Below, in pieces: positions 1-7,495 of a stretch of 64,000 nt of DNA. Every line of letters starts with the position of its first letter. The first letter of the stretch is position 1. The position numbers and the translations under genes were made by a program. The stretch lies in the NCBI GenBank assembly GCA_027487515.1, contig JAIYDL010000018.1, positions 124,001 through 188,000 of the forward strand. Direction: 5' to 3'. Source of the stretch: Pseudomonadota bacterium (lineage in GTDB: Bacteria > Bdellovibrionota > Bacteriovoracia > Bacteriovoracales > Bacteriovoracaceae). The notes beneath the pieces are model-generated. The model was not told the origin of the DNA, ran no database searches, and saw only the letters and a list, made by a program, of their open reading frames with translations.

Positions 1-1229
1 CCCATGAAGCCGGACACCAGGCGAGTGGGAATTCCCTTCAGCCGTAAGACGATGGCGGTGAGCGACGCATAGTGTGAGCACAGCCCCGCTTTCCGATCGA
101 GGAAAGCGCGCAGCGTTTCGCTCCTTCCGGGTGACAGCGAGTAGATGAACTTCTCTCGCACGAAGTGCCGACGCAAGGAAGTCGTGAGTTCATCGATGGA
201 TTCTCCGGGGAAGAGCTTCAGCACCTCCGCTTTGTCTCTTCGAGAAAGCGGGACCCGGAGGTAGTTGGGCCCCACCGCATCCTGACTGATCACCGCACCA
301 GGATTGGAGTAGACCTCGTAGCGCTGAACCGTTTCCCAGCGCCGTTGGGGAACGGTTTTGAGTGTTCCGCTTAAGCTTAGGAACTCTCGGCCGTGGAGAA
401 TGATCCGAGGAACATCGAGAGTGAAGAAGTATTCGGCACGGGTGAAGATTCGAAAGGACTGCCCGACCTCCGCCGCTGCGCGAGTGGCACCCAGGACCTG
501 ACTGGCCCCTTCTCTGTCCTGCACCATCTCCTTCCAGTTCCAGCCGTCGGTGTACGAGAGCGTGTTCCCTCGCCAGTAGAGTTCGCTCTGGAACAGGGGC
601 CTTGAGGTCACGACCTGAAACACAGGCCCTTGGTTCGCCTCGAGAGACTCGATCTGAGAAATGTTCACATCCGGAGTGTAGCCGATCTCCCCAGGGGCAT
701 TCGTGCTCTGCTGGAAGGGGATCGGGCTCAAGAGCCGGGGAACGAGGAAAAACAGAAAGAAGGTGAAAGGAAGGACCCACACCAGCGCAACTCCCAGGTC
801 TTTGAGCTTCCAGCGCTGACCCAGGAATCCGTAGAACCCACGGATGAGAACCAGGAAACTCACGGCGAAGAAGAAGACGTATCCAAGGCTGCGCTCGAAC
901 AGCGAGCCCGCCGAAATGATCAGCAGGAGACCGAAGAAAATCATGTACCGGTCCCGGACGGTTTCCTTTTCAAGAATCTTCAGAACGATCACACTCGTTA
1001 AAAAGTTCAGACCCACTTCCGGGTCAATGATCTTTCCGTACTTCAACCAGTAGGAGCCAAAGACTCCCAGGGCGATCACGTTCCGGACATAGCGGTTCGT
1101 GGTGATTCCGGCGAGAACGAGGGATGCTCCGAGGCCAGCGAAGAAGAGGGTAGGGAGGGTGAGGACTTCTCTTAGAAGGAAGCAAAAAACCAGCAGGATG
1201 AGGACCTCGCGCCAGTCTTTCTTTAACAT
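1..1229 (-). CDS. Transglutaminase-like membrane protein (TgpA type), cut by the window edge
   Basis: Reading the minus strand from an ATG at 1229 gives at least 409 residues without a stop. The first ~175 residues form several hydrophobic segments, as in the DUF3488 membrane domain of TgpA-like proteins. A soluble part follows, with the transglutaminase signature KAGLCSHYAS near residue 384, where C is the expected catalytic cysteine; the His and Asp would lie beyond the window. The start overlaps the 3' end of the upstream DUF58 gene, so it is the third gene of a MoxR-DUF58-transglutaminase operon, a conserved trio. In this family the active site is usually extracytoplasmic. Substrate unknown. 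Confidence 0.82.
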   Translation of the reverse strand, partial: MLKKDWREVLILLVFCFLLREVLTLPTLFFAGLGASLVLAGITTNRYVRNVIALGVFGSYWLKYGKIIDPEVGLNFLTSVIVLKILEKETVRDRYMIFFGLLLIISAGSLFERSLGYVFFFAVSFLVLIRGFYGFLGQRWKLKDLGVALVWVLPFTFFLFFLVPRLLSPIPFQQSTNAPGEIGYTPDVNISQIESLEANQGPVFQVVTSRPLFQSELYWRGNTLSYTDGWNWKEMVQDREGASQVLGATRAAAEVGQSFRIFTRAEYFFTLDVPRIILHGREFLSLSGTLKTVPQRRWETVQRYEVYSNPGAVISQDAVGPNYLRVPLSRRDKAEVLKLFPGESIDELTTSLRRHFVREKFIYSLSPGRSETLRAFLDRKAGLCSHYASLTAIVLRLKGIPTRLVSGFM

Positions 1230-2125
1230 AGAGACAGTTCCCGGAGGCAATCCGCCAGGTGCTTGGCACTGATCCCAGGGCCCAGGCGGCGAGCCGGGGT
1301 TTCGAGACCAAAAGCAATTTCTCCCCGCGCGCAATGGACCATCTGGGTGGCGATGCGAGCGAGGTGGAGCTCGAGGTCGGCCTCGCGCTCACGGACCTGA
1401 AAACGCACCAGTCCGCGCTGGAGCTCCTCACCCTCTTTGACCACCAACTCCCCGGAACGGGCGTAGTGCTTCCAGCTGATCCGGCGCGCTTCCTCGCCTT
1501 GGTAGGGAGCGAGATTTCTGACGTCATGGGGGCCTGTCCTCGAACCGGCCTGATCCCCCTCGAGAAACGTCACTTGCTTTTCGATCGGAGGCACGTCCCG
1601 CAGCCGCCGAGGATACGCGTAGGCCTGTGCCTCGATGCGCAGGTAAATCCAAGACCGGTAAAGACCGAAGGGCATTTCTGACCGCACGCAAAGCCGGGTG
1701 AACTTCCAGGGCCCTCGTTTCGGAAAGGTCAGATGGCCTTCACTCTCCGTCGCCGTATGCTGGAGGGGCCGAAGATGGATCGTCTCCGGATACGGCGTAT
1801 GCAGCGACAGCTCCCAGCGGTAGGGACCCTCCGGGGCCTTGGTCCAGTTGATGCGGACCGGGAGATCTTCTCCGGCGTGACCATCCTCGAGGTGAAGGCC
1901 CTGCAGTTTGAGCGCGTGAAGATGGAAGTGGGTCTGGATCAACCACAGGAGATTGAGGCCAAAGAGGAAGAGTGTGAAAATCAGAAGGAGATTGTTGCTG
2001 TACCCCACGGCCAGGAGGAACATCAAGAAAAGAAGCGCGTTGAGGTACCCACCCATCCGGGTCGGCATGATGTAGACCCGTTCTTTTCGCATCATCTGCC
2101 GAAGAACCCAAGGAGGTAGTTTCAT
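1223..2125 (-). CDS. DUF58 domain protein
   Basis: 300 residues. Two hydrophobic stretches near residues 28-65 (LLFLMFLLAVGYSNNLLLI and the following segment) anchor the N-terminus, and a beta-rich, vWA-like DUF58 part follows, including the typical region G..D..NLAPYQGEEARRISWKHYARSGELVVKE near residues 200-235. In characterised neighbourhoods DUF58 proteins act with MoxR AAA+ ATPases, probably in assembly or maturation of envelope complexes. The start codon overlaps the stop of the MoxR gene by four bases and its own stop overlaps the transglutaminase start, indicating translational coupling. Confidence 0.85.
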   Translation of the reverse strand: MKLPPWVLRQMMRKERVYIMPTRMGGYLNALLFLMFLLAVGYSNNLLLIFTLFLFGLNLLWLIQTHFHLHALKLQGLHLEDGHAGEDLPVRINWTKAPEGPYRWELSLHTPYPETIHLRPLQHTATESEGHLTFPKRGPWKFTRLCVRSEMPFGLYRSWIYLRIEAQAYAYPRRLRDVPPIEKQVTFLEGDQAGSRTGPHDVRNLAPYQGEEARRISWKHYARSGELVVKEGEELQRGLVRFQVREREADLELHLARIATQMVHCARGEIAFGLETPARRLGPGISAKHLADCLRELSLC

Positions 2126-3042
2126 TTTTCCTTAACAAAGGAGATGGTCTCAACGAACTCCTTGGCCCGGAGATTTTCAAGGTTCGCCGGGAGTGCCAGT
2201 TCAGAGAACATCCGGTGTCCTGCCACGTAGGGAAAGATCGCCTGGACGTCGTCGGGGATCACGTAGGCCCGCTTCTCAAAGTAGGCCCAGGCCCGAGCCG
2301 CCAGAAGGAGATCAAGGCCAGCTCGTGGAGAGAGGCCGAAGGCCCCATCCTTTGAGCGCGAGGCTTGGAGAATATCGGCCAGGTACTCGAGGAGCACGGG
2401 AGTCGCCGTGACGGCGCGGATTTCGGCCTCGAAGCCTGCGAGGTCACCGGCAGCAAAGAAGGGCGTCATCTCGTCGAGCTTCTCAAGCCGAGACCCGGAA
2501 CTCAGGAGTTCGACCTCTTCTTTCTTCGACAATGTCCCCATGGAAAACTTAAAGAGGAATCGGTCCAGCTGAGACTCGGGCAGCGGGTAGGTGCCGTACT
2601 GGCCGCGCGGGTTCTGAGTCGCGAAGAGACAAAAGCGGGCCGGGAGGTCGTGGCGAACGCCGTCGACGGTCACATGCTTTTCCTCCATCGCTTGCAGGAG
2701 TGCACTCTGAGTTTTGGGCGTTCCCCGGTTGAGCTCATCGGCCAGGATGAGCTCGCCGAAAATGGGCCCGGGCCGGAACACGAATTTCTCCGACTCTTTT
2801 TGAAAGATTGAGACCCCAAGGATATCGGAGGGCAGGAGGTCACTCGTGAATTGGATGCGGCGGAAATCTAGCCCTGTGCTTTTCGCAAAGAACTTCACCA
2901 TGGTGGTCTTTCCCATCCCAGGCACGTCTTCGATGAGGACGTTCCGGTTCAGGAGGAGTGCCATGAGACCCAGTCGCAACTGCGAGCGGTTTCCGGGAAT
3001 AAAGATTTCGCCTTGGGAGAGAAAGGAATCGAGGTTTTTCAT
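2122..3042 (-). CDS. MoxR-family AAA+ ATPase
   Basis: 306 residues from the ATG at 3042. An upstream in-frame ATG at 3135 would add 31 residues that do not look like MoxR, so the inner start is preferred. Walker A is DVPGMGKTT at about 39-47 and Walker B LILADELNR follows near 105. TQNP (sensor 1 region) and a C-terminal lid with SPRAGLDLL complete a full MoxR ATPase. MoxR proteins are chaperone-like ATPases for metal insertion or complex assembly, and usually precede DUF58 genes as here. First gene of the three-gene operon. The 205 bases upstream of it hold no other gene. Confidence 0.92.
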   Translation of the reverse strand: MKNLDSFLSQGEIFIPGNRSQLRLGLMALLLNRNVLIEDVPGMGKTTMVKFFAKSTGLDFRRIQFTSDLLPSDILGVSIFQKESEKFVFRPGPIFGELILADELNRGTPKTQSALLQAMEEKHVTVDGVRHDLPARFCLFATQNPRGQYGTYPLPESQLDRFLFKFSMGTLSKKEEVELLSSGSRLEKLDEMTPFFAAGDLAGFEAEIRAVTATPVLLEYLADILQASRSKDGAFGLSPRAGLDLLLAARAWAYFEKRAYVIPDDVQAIFPYVAGHRMFSELALPANLENLRAKEFVETISFVKEK

Positions 3043-3247
3043 GATGTTATCTATCCTAACATGCCAAGAAATTTTGTCATTTTTAATTCGGAAGGGCCCT
3101 GGAGTGAAGTCTAGGCAAGCCCTGAACGCGGGCAAGGTCTTAGAATCAGATCTCCGACAGAAACACTTCGCTCAGAATCTGGATTTCGATTAAACTCACT
3201 CTAGTTACGAAGATTCAAGTTTTTGGTTGTAACAATGGAGGCCCGTT

Positions 3248-3484
3248 TTGAGCGTAAGAGACATGGAAAACTTTAAGGATGCATTAGTGTGCCAATACCG
3301 GGATCTTATCCATGAGGCGGTCCTCGAATCCGAGACCGATCATAAGACCCGCGTCGACCTGGGGAAGCTTAACTCAAAGCTTCGGGTCATCTCTAAAGCC
3401 GCTCATTACGATGGACTCTCAGATGACGAAGTGTCACGGCTCATCGACGAAGCCGTGGCGGTGGCGCCGACGAAAGCCGCTTAG
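3248..3484 (+). CDS. Small conserved-looking hypothetical protein
   Basis: 78 residues, charged and predicted helical, with no membrane segment and no family recognised. The TTG start at 3248 is chosen because GGAGG at 3237-3241 sits six bases before it; an ATG at 3263 is the alternative. The frame is closed by TAG just before a strong intrinsic terminator, so it looks like a complete single-gene unit. The sequence DLGKLNSKLRVISKAAHYDGLSDDEVSRLIDEA suggests a helical, possibly regulatory or structural, cytoplasmic protein. Confidence 0.65.
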   Translation: MSVRDMENFKDALVCQYRDLIHEAVLESETDHKTRVDLGKLNSKLRVISKAAHYDGLSDDEVSRLIDEAVAVAPTKAA

Positions 3485-3514
3485 GCCATGTCGACGAAAT
3501 TTTCATTCACCTCT

Positions 3515-3548
3515 AGGACCCGTCTTTCAAGGCGGGTCCTTTTTTTTA
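3515..3548 (+). terminator. Intrinsic terminator
   Basis: The stem AGGACCCG (3515-3522) pairs with CGGGTCCT (3533-3540) around a ten-base loop and is followed by a run of T. It closes the 78-residue gene; the following small gene starts 13 bases after the T run. Confidence 0.88.
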
Positions 3549-3560
3549 CAGGAGCCTCTT

Positions 3561-3761
3561 ATGGATCTCAGTCAGGCGATCGACTTGCTTAAGCGAACGG
3601 TCAAAGAAAACGGCACTAACAACATGAGACACATTGATCTGACTCTGGTGCCGGCACATGAGAAAGGTCATTATGAAAAGGCCCTCGGAGTAGTCAAGCT
3701 AGCGATCCTTGAGGGGAAGCTCACTCAAGATGAATTCGCCGCGCGGGTGCATTTGAGCTAG
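3561..3761 (+). CDS. Small hypothetical protein
   Basis: 66 residues beginning MDLSQAIDLLKRTVKENG. The ATG at 3561 has an AGGAG ribosome site at 3550-3554. The protein looks amphipathic and helical; no family is recognised. It lies directly after the terminator of the preceding gene, so read-through or a promoter inside the terminator region would be needed for its expression. It is the last host gene before the left att site of the prophage (45 bases away), so expression could be altered by the insertion. Confidence 0.6.
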   Translation: MDLSQAIDLLKRTVKENGTNNMRHIDLTLVPAHEKGHYEKALGVVKLAILEGKLTQDEFAARVHLS

Positions 3762-3806
3762 AGGCGCCTGAAAGTTAAAAAGTGAAAAGCCCGTCATGGA
3801 GTGCTG

Positions 3807-3834
3807 GTGCACGATAATCTTTCTTATCGTGCAC
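3807..3834. repeat. dif-like attachment site, left end of prophage (attL)
   Basis: Arm GTGCACGATAA (3807-3817), spacer TCTTTC (3818-3823), arm TTATCGTGCAC (3824-3834): a perfect 11-6-11 inverted repeat, the geometry of Xer/dif sites. The right 20 bases, starting TAATC at 3815, recur exactly at 12761-12780. Established knowledge: XerC/D (or single Xer) recombinases act on 28-bp sites of this layout, and several integrase-less phages and islands use them. The arm sequence is not the common TTATGTTAAAT, so identification as the host dif is inference. Confidence 0.75.
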
Positions 3835-3845
3835 TGAGTTAATAT

Positions 3846-3895
3846 GCCGATAATATTCACTTTTTTCCGAGCTAAATTTTCCGAATTATCGTGCA
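3846..3895. repeat. Additional att-like half-sites inside the left end
   Basis: GCCGATAA at 3846-3853 and TTATCGTGCA at 3886-3895 repeat the two arm types of the att site in inverted orientation, 32 bases apart, just inside the phage. They could be accessory recombinase or regulator binding sites that act on the attP side. Each is only a half-site. Confidence 0.4.
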
Positions 3896-4015
3896 ATAAC
3901 GCGGGGTAGCTCATGATCCGTTTGAAACCCTACCCTTACCATGTAAGAAAAATTCCTTATGCCTAAATTAAGACTAAAGTGGTCAGACTGAAATGTAAAC
4001 CAGCATTCTCCAACA

Positions 4016-4189
4016 TCAAAAATGACTCTCGATCAATTCTTCGCCTTCCAGTTTTCCGATGCGGCGCTCATGTTCACCAAGCCTCGATTCTATTTTTTGG
4101 AGTATTCGCCCAACCGCGTAAACCAGTTTTAAAATCGCGATCACCGGAATACATGAAGAAATAGCCAGAATTAATTCCAGACTGATCAT
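4016..4189 (-). CDS. Phage membrane micro-protein, 57 aa
   Basis: Begins MISLELILAISSCIPVIAIL: an N-terminal membrane segment of about 20 residues, then a charged, coiled-coil-like tail (RILQKIESRLGEHERRIGKLEGEE). The ATG overlaps the stop of the 40-residue gene as ATGA. Last gene of the phage operon, directly before the left att region. Size and topology fit a holin-like or virion membrane protein; the function is inference. Confidence 0.6.
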   Translation of the reverse strand: MISLELILAISSCIPVIAILKLVYAVGRILQKIESRLGEHERRIGKLEGEELIESHF

Positions 4190-4308
4190 TCTTTTGCCCT
4201 TTTTAAGCGTTTTTTAAGTGTCCCCCATGTCTGACCTAGGACTTTCGAAACACCCCATCCTAGGGCATTTTTGATCGTCCATTTCAGAAGCATGGGGAAC
4301 AGAGGCAT
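4186..4308 (-). CDS. Phage basic amphipathic micro-protein, 40 aa
   Basis: Begins MPLFPMLLKWTIKNALGWG and ends in a strongly basic tail (LKKRLKRAKE). Its ATG follows the stop codon of the 62-residue gene without a gap, and its own stop overlaps the next start (ATGA). The chain of coupled frames supports a real gene. Role unknown; basic amphipathic peptides in such phages may be lysis or virion components. Confidence 0.5.
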   Translation of the reverse strand: MPLFPMLLKWTIKNALGWGVSKVLGQTWGTLKKRLKRAKE

Positions 4309-4497
4309 TTAAGCCCCCTGGTGAGTCGTGGTGATCTGTTTAATCGTCGCGTCGAGGATGCGAATAGCTTCATCGTCCCACTTCTCAGGCGTTGCTTTAA
4401 CGTGCTCTTTGATCCCGTCGTCGCACAGGTCCCAAACCATAGCGAGGGCCCGACGCCATCCGATAGTGTTAACGATAATTCTCAGAAGATTTTTCAT
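4309..4497 (-). CDS. Phage hypothetical protein, 62 aa
   Basis: Begins MKNLLRIIVNTIGWRRALAMV, weakly hydrophobic at the N-terminus, then acidic and helical with two Trp-Asp motifs. An AGGAGG ribosome site lies four to five bases upstream of the ATG at 4497. It follows the muramidase gene by eight bases in the lysis/late part of the operon. No family recognised. Confidence 0.6.
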   Translation of the reverse strand: MKNLLRIIVNTIGWRRALAMVWDLCDDGIKEHVKATPEKWDDEAIRILDATIKQITTTHQGA

Positions 4498-4505
4498 GTT
4501 GCCTC

Positions 4506-5102
4506 CTAGGCTATTTTCTTCGTGTAAGAGATCCCGATTATGACTAGAACTCCGATGAGCAAAAGCGCACCGGCCGAAATCGCAAGGGGTTTCACGCCGA
4601 CGTAGTCAGCGATGGACTGGACGCGTTTGAGCCAACCGTTTAGGAATTTTTGATCTTTCGGACGTGAAGCAACCAAGTCACGATAGAACTTTTCAGCGTC
4701 GGCCAGGAACCGGGCCAGGAAGGTCCCTTCGGATGTCTCATTGATTTTTTTGAGAGTTACCGGGCCCATCACGCCGGTCTCCTGGACACCGAGAACTCGC
4801 TGCGCTGATTTCACCGCCGCCGAAACCCCACGGTTAACCGCTTGATCAAAAATCGCGAAAGCTACCTTGTAGGAACTGATTTGGTCCCCTAGAATCTTGT
4901 CCCAATATTCGGCCTTGTAGATCGCGACGGCGTCGGTTCTCGGCATCGATTTAACTTCGTCGATCGAAACCGCACGTCGTTTGAAAGCCTCGTAAACCTT
5001 TTTCGTTATCCCGAAATTAGTCGCGCCTCCGCTGTCTTTCGGATCATTCACGAAACCGCCCTCATGCTGGAGGACTTTATTGATCGCGGTGAGGTAGTTC
5101 AC
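4506..5102 (-). CDS. GH108 muramidase (endolysin) with C-terminal membrane anchor
   Basis: 198 residues from a GTG start at 5102 that overlaps the stop of the 34-residue gene (GTGA). Residues 14-33 carry the GH108 signature HEGGFVNDPKDSGGATNFGIT; E15 is the expected catalytic acid. The family cleaves the MurNAc-GlcNAc bond of peptidoglycan. A C-terminal hydrophobic segment at about 172-193 (ISAGALLLIGVLVIIGISY) followed by KK makes it a membrane-bound enzyme. That is unusual for a soluble endolysin and fits a virion membrane-associated lytic enzyme used at entry, an attached lysis enzyme, or both. The peptidoglycan-binding-like region lies between the two parts. Confidence 0.88.
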   Translation of the reverse strand: MNYLTAINKVLQHEGGFVNDPKDSGGATNFGITKKVYEAFKRRAVSIDEVKSMPRTDAVAIYKAEYWDKILGDQISSYKVAFAIFDQAVNRGVSAAVKSAQRVLGVQETGVMGPVTLKKINETSEGTFLARFLADAEKFYRDLVASRPKDQKFLNGWLKRVQSIADYVGVKPLAISAGALLLIGVLVIIGISYTKKIA

Positions 5103-5203
5103 GGTGAACTCCGATACCTTTTTAGAACTTCGTTAAACAGGTTCTGGAGCACAACCGTAAAAAGAGCGGCGAGAAAAATTGAGTGGTAGTCAATCTTCTT
5201 CAT
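5099..5203 (-). CDS. Phage single-span micro-protein, 34 aa
   Basis: Begins MKKIDYHSIFLAALFTVVLQ: a short positive N-terminus and one membrane segment, then a basic tail. The ATG at 5203 overlaps the stop of the preceding 167-residue gene (ATGA), and its stop overlaps the GTG of the muramidase gene. This double coupling is the main evidence. Likely a virion membrane peptide or small holin. Confidence 0.6.
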   Translation of the reverse strand: MKKIDYHSIFLAALFTVVLQNLFNEVLKRYRSSP

Positions 5204-5703
5204 CTTCGAAGCCCCTTCGCGAACTTCAGAGCTTCGCCGCCGGTTCTTTGGTTAAGCCAGAAAAAAACTAAAAAAATCAGGATCGCAGGGAGAATGAAAT
5301 TCAGAATTTTTCCGGTCGTTATGAGAGAGTCGCCGACCTCCGCCGCACCTTTCACAACGTCTTTGGTTGACTCGACTAAAACGAAAGCAGCGGCGTCGAG
5401 ATAGTTCACTTGAGTCGCCTGTTTTGTCAGAGCATTAAAAAAATCAGTGAAAGTCGCAGGAACTCTGCCCCTGGAGTTCTGAGCGAGTTTTTTCATGCCC
5501 TCTGAAACTTGAGAACTTGAAAGACCAGTTTCACGAATTCCACCGCCCAGACCGTCGGCGAGAGTTCGACCGCCCTTAACTTTAGTCGCGATTGTGGCCA
5601 GGAATTTTTCGAAACTGTAGTCTTTAAAAATGGCCGGATAGAACCGCACCATGTTTTCGAAGTATGATCGCAGGGCCTTGGTTCCGAGTTCTTTATCGGT
5701 CAT
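5200..5703 (-). CDS. Phage structural-type protein with C-terminal membrane segment
   Basis: 167 residues. The first ~125 are soluble and helical with a Gly-rich stretch (GGRTLADGLGGGIRETG). A hydrophobic segment at about 134-152 (ILNFILPAILIFLVFFW) and a short basic end follow. Location between beta-rich structural genes and the lysis genes suggests a virion membrane protein of the internal vesicle. No homologous family recognised by eye. Confidence 0.62.
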   Translation of the reverse strand: MTDKELGTKALRSYFENMVRFYPAIFKDYSFEKFLATIATKVKGGRTLADGLGGGIRETGLSSSQVSEGMKKLAQNSRGRVPATFTDFFNALTKQATQVNYLDAAAFVLVESTKDVVKGAAEVGDSLITTGKILNFILPAILIFLVFFWLNQRTGGEALKFAKGLRR

Positions 5704-5704
5704 G

Positions 5705-6199
5705 TTACACGTCTACGAGATGCCCGATGAGGATCACGTTAACCGTCGTCGCACTGTTTGAGACGATGAAAGGAAACTTCCCGGCCGGAATTTCCCAGGA
5801 GAACGTGATGCCATCGGAAAGTGTTCCGTTAGCAGGAAAAATAAACAGGAATGATGAAGCACCGCCCATGAAGTCAACCCTTCCAGCGGGTGCCGTGGTT
5901 GTGGTGGATGCATCACCATACCCCAGTGAGATCCCTGTCGGTGTTCCGGAGGAGTGATAACCATAGGCACCCAGGAGAATTAATTTTTTCCCGGTTGGAA
6001 CTTGATAGGCGGAACCGTTTCGAAGCAAGGTTGAGAATTGAGTCGTTGAGTCGGTTCTTGCTGAAAGGATTATGGCCCGACCTAGTGGAAGGGTAACACC
6101 GCCCACCCTAACTGAAGGCTGAAATCCTGCGATCACATTGGATGCACCGGCAACGCTTGAAAAAATCAGCAAACAAAAAGCTAAGATGAAATTTAACAT
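5705..6199 (-). CDS. Phage exported beta-rich protein, possible spike or receptor-binding component
   Basis: 164 residues. A hydrophobic start (MLNFILAFCLLIFSSVAGA) resembles a signal peptide or anchor; the remainder is rich in G, S, T and alternating hydrophobic residues, as in jelly-roll or beta-sandwich proteins. The ATG follows the stop of the 214-residue gene directly. Small beta-rich proteins next to the capsid genes often form vertex or spike proteins in tailless phages; that role is inference. Confidence 0.55.
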   Translation of the reverse strand: MLNFILAFCLLIFSSVAGASNVIAGFQPSVRVGGVTLPLGRAIILSARTDSTTQFSTLLRNGSAYQVPTGKKLILLGAYGYHSSGTPTGISLGYGDASTTTTAPAGRVDFMGGASSFLFIFPANGTLSDGITFSWEIPAGKFPFIVSNSATTVNVILIGHLVDV

Positions 6200-6844
6200 T
6201 TAGAACTCCGTTCTGGTTGATGTCTTCGCCGCCGAATCGATAGCACGTGCGAAGAGCGAGCCTTTATTTTTCCACTCAAAAACCCCTCCTGGTGCGACCT
6301 CCTCGCAAATATCCTGGAAACTTGCATTGGTGAGCTCCGCCGCCGTGTTGTTCCCGACGAAAATTGAAGTTGCACCCTTGTTTTGGAAGGTGCCTTTTAC
6401 TCTTGCAGCGTCAGCAGGAAAAATTTCAATCGCGGTTGCTGTAGGAACCGTGATGAGAGCTGAGGCGTGAAGGTTTCCGTCCACGATGTTGACGGCCCCC
6501 TGAATAGTGACCGCCACGGAACCGACCTGAATTAGTTCATCTTGGGAGAATGTTATATCAACCCATACGCCCGGCTGAGCGACGAGAACCTCAATACAGG
6601 CATCTTCAGCCTTGCTTTCGATGAAGCCCTGACACTGATTAAGCCTTAGAGGAAGACCTCCAACCGAAGTATCAGTTTCGGGATTGATAACGAAAGTGGC
6701 TTGAAATGATGAGTTATTCGTTCCGGAAACCCAAAACGATTTAAAACTCGTTCCGACGAAATGATCACCGCCACGATTGATAGAGCGGTTTATAGGGTTA
6801 TCTAAATAAAACCGCTTCGTGAAAAACTTATTGGTAGTTGACAC
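6200..6844 (-). CDS. Phage beta-rich structural protein
   Basis: 214 residues, no membrane segment. It has alternating hydrophobic beta pattern and motifs such as GQxxxIVDGN and VKGTFQNKGATSIFVGNN. The latter, 'N.G...I.VG.n', is common in phage decoration or spike-base proteins that hold a short beta-sandwich. It starts three bases after the 199-residue gene. Penton, spike-base or minor capsid protein are the likely roles. Confidence 0.55.
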   Translation of the reverse strand: MSTTNKFFTKRFYLDNPINRSINRGGDHFVGTSFKSFWVSGTNNSSFQATFVINPETDTSVGGLPLRLNQCQGFIESKAEDACIEVLVAQPGVWVDITFSQDELIQVGSVAVTIQGAVNIVDGNLHASALITVPTATAIEIFPADAARVKGTFQNKGATSIFVGNNTAAELTNASFQDICEEVAPGGVFEWKNKGSLFARAIDSAAKTSTRTEF

Positions 6845-6847
6845 TTC

Positions 6848-7447
6848 CTACCTCTTTTTGAGGGCGACAACCAAGATGAGCACTACAGCTACCGCCGCCG
6901 CTCCCAAGCCATACATAAGGCCCTTGCTCATGCCAGCGCCGCCGGAAACAATCGTTTGAACCGGTGCTGACTCTCGAACCACAACCGGTGCCGGTTTCGG
7001 CTTCCCATTGATGAGGCCAGATAAGGAACTGTTTGCAAGTTTCGCGATGGCCGTGTCTGAATTCAGAAAATTGCCAACGTCGTTAAAAATACTCATCTCC
7101 CCCCCTTGGGAATTCGTTACTGCGGCCAGACCTGCTTGACCTACGTTTCCACCGTTCGCGAACGCGCTATTTGCCGCGATCGCCGCCATGGGACCACCGG
7201 CCGCAAAAGCGCCGGCCGTCACTCCGACCCTAAGGGCCGATTTCGAATCACCGCCAGAAGCGTCTTTGATAGCGTCCAAACCTCCGCCAGTTAAAGCGTT
7301 GACTTGATCGCGCTGACCCAGTGTCGCCACATCTTGAGATTTTTGCGTAAACTCTTTCACCCCTTTGGAAAGGCTCTTAACCACATCCGCAGGTTTTTTG
7401 ATCTTGATCCGAACTTTCGGCGCTTTAATTTTAATACCGAAGGCCAT
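6848..7447 (-). CDS. Phage Gly/Ala-rich membrane structural protein
   Basis: 199 residues. A basic, Lys-rich N-terminus (KIKAPKVRIKIKKP) comes first, a Gly/Ala-rich middle (GVTAGAFAAGGPMAAIAANSAFANGGN) next, then a proline/valine linker and a C-terminal membrane span (LMYGLGAAAVAVVLILVVAL) ending KKR. The layout resembles membrane-associated virion proteins that could contact DNA on the inside and the vesicle outside. It directly follows the capsid gene. Confidence 0.6.
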   Translation of the reverse strand: MAFGIKIKAPKVRIKIKKPADVVKSLSKGVKEFTQKSQDVATLGQRDQVNALTGGGLDAIKDASGGDSKSALRVGVTAGAFAAGGPMAAIAANSAFANGGNVGQAGLAAVTNSQGGEMSIFNDVGNFLNSDTAIAKLANSSLSGLINGKPKPAPVVVRESAPVQTIVSGGAGMSKGLMYGLGAAAVAVVLILVVALKKR

Positions 7448-7495
7448 ACGCTTCCATTCAGGTAGGGAGTCTCTCGACCCCCTACCCTATTTGGT

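Noticed and set aside
190..780. 196-codon minus-strand frame at the left end
   Set aside because: It is out of frame with the transglutaminase-like protein, which has clear catalytic motifs on the same strand.
3699..3914. Minus-strand open frame of 71 codons across the left att site
   Set aside because: It runs through the 28-bp att dyad and opposite a better-supported plus-strand gene, with no ribosome site; treated as chance.
3979..4164. Plus-strand open frame of 61 codons at the left end of the phage
   Set aside because: It lies opposite the 57-aa coupled minus-strand gene, has no ribosome site and the composition is not protein-like.
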